Shown in pieces: positions 1-9,000 of a DNA stretch of 34,849 nt. The stretch comes from Gnetum montanum (Eukaryota; Streptophyta; Gnetopsida; Gnetales; Gnetaceae). The DNA lies in assembly GCA_015680685.1 (NCBI GenBank), contig MNCI01033589.1, positions 433,179 through 468,027 of the forward strand. Direction: 5' to 3'. Below the pieces are notes generated by a model. It ran no database searches, was not told where the DNA came from, and saw only the letters and a program-made list of their open reading frames with translations. A program made the position numbers and the translations under genes. Positions within the stretch are counted from its first letter, which is position 1. The number at the start of each line of letters is the position of its first letter.

Positions 1-335
1 ACAGTGAAAATTAAAGAAAATAAAAAAAACATTTGAATACTATATTTTTTAATTTTTAAAATTTGTAAAAGTAAAATTGAAATTGTAAAATTTCAGAAAA
101 GTAAATAAAAAGTAAAATAATTTAAATTACCTAAATTAAATTTCAGAAAAACAAATTAAAAGGATTGCTAGAATATAAATTTGGAATTTTTGAAAATTTG
201 AAATTAAAATAGAGCAGTAAAATTGAAAATAGAGAGGCAAAATTTAAATAGACAGTAATAAGAAATGATAAATTTTTTTTTTAAAAGAAAAAAAAAGAAA
301 CATAAAAGGAAAATAAAGAAAAGGTTGGGAAACTG
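1..335 (-). mobile_element. Internal leader of a minus-strand LTR element, running off the left edge
   Basis: Very A/T-rich sequence (T-rich on the minus strand) lies directly downstream of the primer-binding site and LTR described next. No coding motif is visible; the short ORFs here are low-complexity. By position it should be the untranslated leader between PBS and gag of an element whose coding region lies outside the window. This is inferred from its neighbours only. Confidence 0.5.
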
Positions 336-352
336 CTCTCCTTCTAGCGCCA
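336..352 (-). other. Primer-binding site of the minus-strand LTR retrotransposon
   Basis: The minus strand reads TGGCGCTAGAAGGAGAG, 6 nt downstream of the LTR end. TGG is the expected complement of a tRNA 3' CCA. From memory, very similar TTGGCGCTAGAAGGA sites follow the LTR of plant Ty3/gypsy elements of the Tat group in grasses; I did not align it to a particular tRNA. Its position just inside the LTR supports the call. Confidence 0.65.
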
Positions 353-358
353 AAAAGG

Positions 359-2099
359 TGTTGATGCGTAAATTTTGGACACGCTGCCAACACTTGTGAA
401 AACTCGTTTGAGGAGACAATTGCCTAGGGTGCCTCCCGTATGGGTACGGAAACCCGGGAATGGTCTCAGCTAGAAAGGGCTATGTGACAGAACGATAACA
501 ATAATAATATTTTTAAACCAGATATTAAAAAAACTTAAATCTAATAATAATATTGAAAACATAAATAATTTGTGCAATTTTGAAAAGGTACAATAGATAA
601 TTTAAATTAAATTAAAATTTATCTCATCTGCCTGTGCTGTCCACCAAGCAACACCAACCAACTGCAACTACGTACAATGTGCACCTTTTGTTTTCATATC
701 TCCATGCACAGGAGAGAGAGAACGAAATGTAAAAGTTGACTGCCACCTTAATGTGGCCACCACCACCGCTTGCTCACCGTCTCTAGTGTGCCGTCACGTT
801 GGAGACAGAAAAGGAGGCTTTGGTGCAGGTACCACCAGTTCACTTTCTTTGCTTTGCTTGTTGCAAGCCACCCCGGGTGTCACCTGCCGCACGCGTGGAG
901 CAGATCGCGTAGGTGCAGGCTGCGGCGATGGCAGAGGAAGGAGGTAGGAAGGCGGATGGGGCTGCAGCGGGTGGAAGGACAGTGGCTGCACGGAGGAAGA
1001 CAGAAACATGTCGCAGCTTCGCGTGCAGCCAGGGAGGAGAAGGATGCACAACGGCGGCAGTGGGGAAACCAACGGCGCGGGTGAACGATTGGCAGCGGTG
1101 GAAGAATACGGGACTGTTCACCGTAGCGCGCGCAGCCACGGCTATGATCAGATCTGGCTGCGGGTTGAGCAAGGGAAGGCGGGACGCGACCAGAGCGAGG
1201 GGAGGCGGCAGCGAAAATTCTGAACACGCAGATCTAGGGACCTGGCGGCAGCGTTGCTGGGTTCACGGTTGGTAAAGGATCGGCCGCAGGAAGAAGACTG
1301 GGTGCCGTTGCAGACGGAGGGGAGAGCGCCAACCACGCGAGCAAGCTTGCCGTCGTTGTCGCGACCAAAGGTGCGGCTGCAGCTATGGCCGCGGCAACAG
1401 AAAAACAGAGGGCGCGCAGATCTCACCACTTGTGGGGCAAACTGTGCAGGCGTGGGCAGCGGCGGAGGGACACAGCGCATGTACAAGGGACGGCGGATAG
1501 AACAGATGGCGCTGCAAGCGGCGCGGGTGGAACAGATGGCGCTGCAGGCGGCAGACAGAACAGAACCCTGGAACCTGCAACCCAGGACAGGACCGAAACT
1601 GCTGTCTGAGTAGGGCCGGATCTCTCGGCCAGAGAAGCCTCCCTGTAGAAGAAAATCTCTCCCTTCAGAAGAAAATATCTCCCTTGTTCCAACGTGCTCC
1701 CCCTCTTTTTATAGCGGCAGAGGAAAAAGAGAAGGAGAAACCTAACCCTAATTGCTGCCACCTTTCCACGTTAATCGCCTAAAAATAAAACACAAGAGAT
1801 TAAGCCTTAATTTATGTTTTATTTTATTTTAAAAAGGCACATTGGTTAGTCATTTTATTTATTTTTATTTTTAGTGTTGGGTGATGTCCTGTTGCTCATG
1901 ATTTGTTCCATATTAATTTATTTTCTTTTAAAATCTATTTTTTTAACGGGCTAATGAAGCCCACCAACGCGTGGACAATGGCCATGTGCAACCTCATGGT
2001 ATTCTATTTTTTAATTTTAAAGTTTTATATTTTATGGTTATAAATTGAATTGGTTCAAACAAGGCCCTATGCCTAGCATGGGTGAGGTTGGCCTCAACA
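359..2099 (-). mobile_element. 5' LTR (1741 bp) of a Ty3/gypsy-type element inserted in an L1-type LINE
   Basis: On the minus strand this segment begins TGTTGA at 2099 and ends TCAACA at 359, perfect 6-bp inverted termini. It is followed by a primer-binding site, so this is the 5' LTR and the element body lies to the left. The upstream side is coding sequence of a LINE RT that breaks off exactly at 2100. U3 is about 390 bp, to a TATA box at 1706-1713 (minus). Downstream is an unusually GC- and CpG-rich block (about 750-1620) in which every frame of both strands is open for long stretches. Those ORFs look like compositional artefacts, not genes. The partner LTR is not in the window, so the pairing is untested. 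Confidence 0.72.
1706..1713 (-). promoter_or_regulatory. TATA box of the minus-strand LTR
   Basis: The minus strand reads GCTATAAAAAGAGG here. Transcription would start about 25-35 bp further left, just upstream of the GC-rich part of the LTR, as expected for a U3 promoter. Confidence 0.55.
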
Positions 2100-4305
2100 G
2101 ATAGAAGATTTGAACCAATTAATCTGAGAGCCAGAGAGTCTACAATATTGATTAATGCGATAAAAAAGACAATCAACAATAAGAGCATCATTTTTATCAT
2201 AAAGAATGAGTCATCAGCAAAATGCATATTCAATAAGGAAGGAACATTATGATCAATGAAAATACCTTAAAGCAAATTTTGTTCCTTATTCTTATGAATA
2301 ACATGACACAAAAAGTCCACAGCAAGAATGAAGAAGTAAGGAGCAAGAGGACAACCTTGCCTAACAGAGCGCTCAAGCTTGAAGTAATTAGTTAAGCCAG
2401 CGTTAGTAGCCACAAGGGTATTGGCGTCGGCAAAAAGAGTCTCCACCATTTTAATAAAATTACTGTGAAAACCATATTTATGAAGGCAAGCAATAACAAA
2501 TTTCCACTCAATTTTGTCATACGCTTTAGCATAATCAAGCTTAAGAAAAGCAATGTTTTGATTGGAGTCCTTGGCCCATTGCATACCTTCCCAAGCCGCA
2601 ACAACATTATCAAGAATATACCTACCCTTAACAAAGCCTGTTTGCATTGGGGTAATGATCTGAGGGATAATTAGCTTCAGTCTATTAGCAAGACATTTAG
2701 CCAAAATCTTGTAAACAGAGTTAAGGAGAGTGATAGGACGCCAGTTACCAATTAATGAAGGATCACCTGTTTTAGGAATAAGGCGGATGAAGCCTCTATT
2801 TAACTCAGGACCGAGAGACTATTGATTTATGGCTTCTGCAAAAACATAAGAGAGGTCTAAACCCACAATATCCTAATGATTCTTAAAAAACTCAATGGGG
2901 ATGCCATCAAAACCAGGGGCTTTATCATTGGTCAGGCTAAACACAGCAGCCTTGATTTCAGAAAGAGAGATATCTTGAGCGAGAAGATGATTGTGACTGC
3001 TATGGACAATACTAGGTAGGTGATCTGAGTTAGTAGCAAACTCATCCTGATCAAACCCATTGGAGACAAAGAGGCATTAAGAAAACCATTTATAACATGA
3101 GGATCGGAGGTAAGTTGGCCATTCACTTCCAAACTTTCTATAGTAGGGAAAGTACCTCTACCCTTTAAAAATTTGAAGAACTCTTTACAGGGTTCTCCCT
3201 CAATTTTTAACCAGTTGAGACGACTCTTGATGAGAGCACTTCTAGCAGAGTACATATCCCATTTTTTTTTAACTGAGCGAACATAAGTTAGCCGTTGTTG
3301 AAGAGCAACATTAAAAGGGTCATGTTGAAGTGCAGAGTTAAGTTGTTGCAATTCAGAACTAACATTCGCCTCAATAGACCTACGTTTCTTAGCATATTGC
3401 TTGCCCAACCAGTTAGCAAAGTTGGGAATACGAGAAGTGGCATGCAACCACCAGTCAATCCAACCTAAATTGCCTGATGGCCTTCTCTCTGCATTCCAAA
3501 GAGATGTCAAAAGACCTTTACCAGAAGGAGTAAGAAATAAAGAGGCATTCATGCGAAAAAGTTGGCAATGTTGAGCTAAAGATTTAGATCCAAAGGTCAA
3601 AGTGAGAGAAATTGGAAAGTGGTCTGGGAGGGTAGCATCAAGGTGGACCTTAACATGACCATCACAAAACCATGAGGAATAACTAGAGAAATAAAATCGA
3701 TCAAGTCGCTCACAAATGCGATCAGCACCAATCCTAAGGTTGGACCAGGTAAACCAACCTTCACGATTCACGTTAGAGCTGGGAAAATCAGAGAGACAAA
3801 AGTGCTCCTTAACATCACTATAACTAGAAAGCTCAAGGCTGGTAAGTTGAGAAGAGGCTCCATCAACTTTATCATAAGAATGTTCGATCATATTAAAATC
3901 ACCTCCAAAGAGCCAAGGAATGTTAGGCAGATTGTGAAGGAGAGACTGCCAAACACTGGCCCCAGTGGAAGGAGTAGTGGAAGCATAAATATTACAAATG
4001 CCGAAAGGACCAGAAGCGCCTTGAAGAGTAGCCCAAACAAAAGAGGTGTGACTACCATGAGAGAGAATTTTGTTAGACCAGGATTTATTGATAATAAGGG
4101 CTGCACCAGTAATATGATTTGTGGAAAAGACAATAGAGTCAGGTAGGATGCTATTGCCTGCAATAATTGCATCCAGAGTAGAAATTTTAACCTCTTGTAG
4201 GAGAGGGAAGTTAGGAAGCAAAGGTCGAGAGCGAATAAAAGCACCGACCACCCGTGTTCGGAGGTGATTGGAGAGCCCCCGAACATTCCAAGAATAGACT
4301 AACAT
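2100..4305 (-). pseudogene. LINE ORF2: AP-type endonuclease plus reverse transcriptase, broken
   Basis: The start at 4305 is an ATG within ORF1's last codons, followed by the WNVRG motif that opens L1-type endonucleases. Endonuclease residues are intact: N7, E38 (LLQEVK), Y107, D136/N138 (GGDFN) and D228-H229 (LPDHFPI). The RT follows with the KAPGFDG and GNWRPI blocks, KLDYAKAYD near 2550, RQGCPLAPY near 2370, and the catalytic box FADD at 2210-2221. The frame is lost by a shift near 3080, stops at 2873-2875 (TAG), 2819-2821 (TAG) and 2267-2269 (TAA), and a shift just after FADD. At 2100 it runs into the LTR. It would copy LINE RNA by target-primed reverse transcription; this copy cannot. 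Confidence 0.88.
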
Positions 4306-5348
4306 CCAAAGAAGGGGGAGGAGGCCCCCACCCTAGTTGCAGAGTTAACAATGTCTAAAGAAATCATTTCCTGGTTGTGATCAATGGCAGTAAAGGGATT
4401 GTGGGTGAGTAAGAGAGTTTGAGTGGATTGGTTGGATTGAAGTGTAACATTGTTGGTAAAAGGCATACCCTGACGTTTCCTACTAAGGGGAACTGTTTGA
4501 AATCCGTCATCATCAATAGGAGGGTTGTTAGAAGCCGTAAAAACGTATGGGTGTTTTCCCTTAGCTAATGAAGAAGCATGAGGAGGTGGCTTTTTGGTAA
4601 CCTTACTTTGAGACCTAGGTGTGGGAGGAGCCTTGTTGCTAATAGAGGAAACCTTAGGATCAGTAGGGGAGGATTGTTGTGATCGTGCTTGTGCTGCCTT
4701 CTTTCGTAACATAAAGAAGCATGAGACAAACATATGACCCTCTTGGTGGCAGTACTGACAAGAGTTGGGAAGGTTGTAATAGACCACCTTTTGCATATAG
4801 TTAATACTACTTGCACGCAAAATAAGTTCTCGTTTAAGAGAGTCTAAGTCCACTTCAATCATATATCGAGTCATGCGAAGGCCACTAGGTGCACCTAAGG
4901 ATTCAGTGTGTTTGATTAATCCAAGGCGAGACACAATATCCCTTTCAACTCTTTCGAAAATCAAGGGGAGATTCGGTAACTCTACAAAACAAGGGACTTT
5001 CCGAAATTCAGGAGAAGTTGGGTTGAGAGAAGGAGTCCACTTGCGAATAATCAATAAAGCATGACGATGGTGAAAGACACTAATGCTAAGAGCTTAAGAG
5101 ACTATCTCTGAGTTAATAAACTCAACAAGTAGAAAAGAATTAGATAAATATCGAACATGTGAAGCTATCAAACCACAATCTTTCCAAACAGAGTTGACAT
5201 GATGCAAAAAGCTAGAAGAGCGGGGCAGGTAGCCTAAAATTTGCACAAAGACATACCTGCTAGAAATGTCGTGGGTGATAGATTCAAACAAATCATCAGG
5301 AAGCTTGTAGAATGGCTCGGAAGAAGTGGAGCCACCATCTGGCGACAT
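4299..5348 (-). pseudogene. LINE ORF1: RNA-binding protein with CCHC zinc knuckle, one internal stop
   Basis: One frame of 350 codons runs from an ATG at 5348 to TAG at 4299-4301, broken only by TAA at 5094-5096. I chose the 5348 ATG because copy 2 starts at the equivalent place (MSLDS there, MSPDG here). The N-terminal half resembles the DUF4283-type domain of plant LINE ORF1 proteins. A CX2CX4HX4C zinc knuckle sits at 4719-4760, followed by a Ser/Pro/Lys-rich basic tail. The product would coat LINE RNA. Its last 7 nt overlap the start of ORF2. Confidence 0.85.
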
Positions 5349-5560
5349 GGCAACCAAAGGAGCTAATCTAAAACAGGTCAGAGAACCTTCTTTTCCACGA
5401 TCACAAAACAGAACAGGCAGCAAGATCTGCTTTGATCTGCAAAGGTGCCTTGATTCGATTTAATCTCACAGGCAGCGAGATTTGCCCGAGATCTGCTAGG
5501 GCGCCCTGATCCGATCGGATCAATCTTCGTTCCTCGCTCTGCCTTCCTTTCACAACGGCA
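5349..5560 (-). promoter_or_regulatory. LINE 5' UTR with two imperfect tandem units
   Basis: Two related units of about 50 bp start on the plus strand at 5414 and 5469 (period 55); both open with CAGGCAGC and share the pattern GAT(C/T)TGC ... CCTGAT(T/C)CGAT. They lie just upstream of ORF1 and should carry the LINE's internal promoter. The outer limit near 5560 is a guess. Confidence 0.45.
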
Positions 5561-5914
5561 CTCACCAAACTTTTGTAAAGTCTACACCAGCAATATACGA
5601 GTACATGCCTACATTCAATTATGTAGTACGGCATCCATTTTACGACAGCAACAGCGTGGCTATCCGTCCTTCAATTCAGGATGGTACAAAAGCGCTCCGA
5701 TCATGCAAACGCTCATTCCCACCTCCTCGTCAAAATTCTTATTATCATAACCATAGACAGTGTATTCATTGCGAGACTAAAGGACGAATAGCCGTGTTCC
5801 AACTAACCACCGTTGTCCTTAAATCCCTTTGAAAGCGCGAACTTTAACAGCAGGGAAAACAGAGCGACAAAGACAAAGGCAATGGGCAGCGCGCACACAA
5901 AATAAGAAGCTCAA
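5561..5914. promoter_or_regulatory. Intergenic region between LINE 5' end and KELP promoter
   Basis: About 350 bp separate the presumed LINE start from the KELP TATA box. A 75-codon open frame (5605-5832, plus) has no recognisable domain and I do not call it a gene. The stretch should hold upstream promoter elements of KELP; I recognise no specific site with confidence. Confidence 0.35.
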
Positions 5915-5920
5915 TATAAA
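5915..5920 (+). promoter_or_regulatory. TATA box of the KELP-type gene
   Basis: TATAAA lies 97 bp upstream of the start codon. Transcription starting about 30 bp downstream would give a 5' UTR of roughly 65 nt. No ATG occurs between the TATA box and 6012, so the first ATG is the chosen start. Confidence 0.6.
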
Positions 5921-6011
5921 ACTTCCTTCCACTTTTAGTTTAGATTTGGTCTGCAGCTTTGGGCGTTAGTTTTGGTCCCTCAACTGCCATAGACACTATT
6001 TTTGGCAGAGA

Positions 6012-9000
6012 ATGGAGCCCGAGACTAAGAGAAATATTGAGCAAACAGTGCTGAAAATACTGGAAAATGCAGACATGGAAGAGATGACGGAGTACAAAAT
6101 TCGGAAGCAGGCAGCAAAGGAACTCAACCTAGAGCTTTCCCAGCCGGTTTTCAAGCAATTTGTAAGGAAGATTGTTGAAAATTTTCTGAAAGAAAAAGAA
6201 GAGGCTGAAGCCCAAGAAGAAGAAAAGGAGAAGGATGCCGCATCTAAACGTAAGGCTGAACAAAGTGATGAGGAGGAAGTGGAAGAGGAGGAAGAGGAAG
6301 AAGAAGAAGAAGCAGAAAAGCCAAAACCGAAAAAAGCAAAGGTAGCTTCTTCGTCTAGTAAAGCTCAGTCAAGCGAACTGCAGGAGCCGTCTGTTGAAGA
6401 GAGCGGCGACATTATCGTTTGCAAGGTATTTCTGAAAGTGTCTAGGAACTATTTTCTTTCTGTGTCTTTGCCTTATATTTTTTATAACTATTGAGTTCTA
6501 TCTTTTTCTTTGTACACGCAATTCCTATTATCCTTAGTTAAGGTTTATCTTCACTGGTCTAGATAATTACAGAGTGCATTGCGGATTGTTTCTTTTATGT
6601 TCCATTGTGAAAGGATTACATTTCATTGTCTTTGTAAACCCTAAACCCTAAATCAATTTTACTGAAACTGCCGTGAAATAACATTTGAAATTCAATGTTA
6701 GTATCTTCAAACTATTAAAGAGAAATGTAGTCGTTTCTCACTATTTAAGGACCCTACAATATGAAGTTTCTTTAAACTGCTCGACTTGAAAGAATATTCA
6801 AATATCTTTGCTGCCAGAATCATAGGCTTTGAGTAAATGCAAGGATATAATCATTTGAACATTTTATCATCAGTCATCATCCTAGCCTTATCCTGACTAC
6901 ATAGAGTCCACAATATGAATTCTTTTCTGCCATTTACTGCTTTTAAGAGCCAAATAATATTAACGGCCAAATAGTGGATATTCTTCTTTATGCTTGCAAA
7001 CCAAACTCATTTGAATATGTTATAATTAATTATTTAATTAACAACAGTGGAATGTACCGATTGAATTCACATTGAGGCTTTTGACAGTCATCCTTGGAAA
7101 TATTGATGTTCTTTTGAGACTGCAGGATTTTGCATTTGTAAGTGATGTTTGGCGGATGGAACTGAAATTGTTCTGATTGATTCTTTGCAAGTACCAGTTT
7201 TAGCTAAACTCGAAGAAGATAATATCTCCTAATTCAATTTCATTTATTTTTATATTTAAAGTGATAGGTTATTTCTATGATAATTGAGCATTACGTTTTG
7301 TTGTGGGAACTTCCATCTGTTGATTGATGATATTTATAAACTAAACAAGTTTTGAATAATCTAACAATACAGAATATTTAATGTTTACCTTATATATCTC
7401 ATCCTTTTTGTTCATATGTTCAAGCTGAATGTTACAGAATAATAATTATCCTATAGACTTGTAACTATACTAATGCACACATTCATGAGGTGCAAAGAGA
7501 ATTATTTAACATATGCTAGAATCTCTGTAATGCTATCAAAGGATTTTGCTTTATTTCTAAATCAATATTTTAAGCTATTTATTGTGTTTACTCTGTATAG
7601 AGATGATAATCAAGAGAGAGATTTTTTAAGTACTATCTCTTACTACAAAATTATATCCTCAATAGTACTAGACTTTGGAAAGCCGAATATGATTAAGATT
7701 ATTAAAGGTTAGTTGCTTCTATAACTAATATACATGCTTTAAGTAACAAAAAATTCCGGGTGGAGAGCTTGGAAAAATGATGAAAGCAGCAAAAAATTCA
7801 TCAGGTTCCTTAGTAATGCAAATTAGCAAAATTTTCTTGATAGAGATGTCTCTGTAGCTCAAGAAGATTTTTTTAATAACTTAATTGGATAACCTTATGC
7901 TTGATTTCATAATTGGTTTATAATTCTTTAATCAACGGTATCAGTAAATGTTAGCGACTCTCTATTTTATTGTGATCTTATTTTACAGTTTATTTCAAGG
8001 GTCTATTTTTTTGGCAAATAAAAAAACCAAATATTTAAATTAATTTACTAATGATATTTTTATTATGAATTGTTCTTTTTATGGTTAAACACTTGTTTGT
8101 GTTGCAGCTTTCTCAGAAAAGGAATGTGACCATTTCAGAGTTCAGAGGGAAAAAACTAGTGTCAATTAGAGAGTATTTCTCTAAAGATGGTAAATTAATG
8201 CCAACATCTAAAGGTATGTGCTAGAGTTTCTTGTGCAGTTGTTAGGTATAATGTCTATGTGATGGTTCAAAGAATAAAAAATAGAAAAATGTGCGAATGA
8301 CCCAGAATTGGTGCTGGATGCTTTTTAAAAATATAATTTGTGAATATTAAATTGAAGCAAATAATTCTGTCATTATTTTGTTTACTTATGCCTAATAGAT
8401 AGTTACTTAAAAAATTTTATGTTTTCTGGCTGTAACATATCTGATTTTGAGGGTTCAAATCAATGCACTTCTGTAATGGAAAATTGTGCTCCACATAAAT
8501 CATAATATCACTTTTTTTTGTGGTGCTTAAAACATATTTGAGAAGAGGAAACTTCTGGTATCTTGGGTGATAAGGCTCCAGCAGTACATGTTTTTTTGTG
8601 GTGATTTCATGATTCATGGATTTTCTATGTGATAATTTTGTGATGCAGGGGTTGAACTCTACCGATAAGTGCTAGTAACTTAGCATGTAGCAAAGATTGT
8701 TGAGCTATCAGCTTGTACAACGTATGGGTTCTTAGTGTTTGGTAGGTTAAAATGTGTGCATTAGTAACTTCTATGGCAGGAAAGTGTCAGTTCATTGATG
8801 ATGGATTTCTCAGATGTCGTCATGCTCATTTGTTTGGTAAGTCAACATTGTTTTTGTGGAGGAAATGGTAAACATGGATTGCATTATGTTCTGCTTACCA
8901 AAGTATTCAACTTATAGTGGGTGCCTATTGGCTCAGCGGTACAGCCTCACGTGTTATTTGGGAGTTCATGGGTTTGATTCCCACCATGCTCACACCAACT

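Larger units (their letters stand above)
2100..5560 (-). mobile_element. L1-type LINE, copy 1 (3' part displaced by an LTR element)
   Basis: This non-LTR retrotransposon on the minus strand contains a 5' UTR (about 5560-5349), ORF1 (5348-4299) and ORF2 (4305 onward) with endonuclease and reverse transcriptase. It is cut at 2100 by the LTR, so the end of RT, the 3' UTR and the poly(A) tail must lie beyond the left edge if they survive. Damage is modest: one stop in ORF1; three stops and two frameshifts in ORF2. The 5' boundary is approximate because no target-site duplication can be tested. It lies head-to-head with the KELP gene. Confidence 0.85.

Noticed and set aside
753-1761. Overlapping ORFs of 64-120 codons on both strands
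   Set aside because: They lie in a GC-rich LTR block where stops are rare in all frames; composition is Arg/Ala/Pro-rich with no domain, and opposite-strand frames are equally open.
2048-2120. 12-bp inverted repeat (AATTGGTTCAAA / TTTGAACCAATT) at the LTR-LINE border
   Set aside because: One arm is inside the LTR and the other is LINE coding sequence; it straddles an insertion border and is most simply coincidence.
3802-4286. ORFs on both strands over the LINE endonuclease (3802-4146 plus; 3888-4286 minus)
   Set aside because: They are shadows of ORF2, whose frame holds all endonuclease motifs.
5605-5832. 75-codon ORF upstream of KELP
   Set aside because: No domain and it ends just before the KELP promoter; judged chance.
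7473-7712. 79-codon ORF in KELP intron 1
   Set aside because: Low-complexity, no recognisable domain and flanked by ordinary intron sequence.
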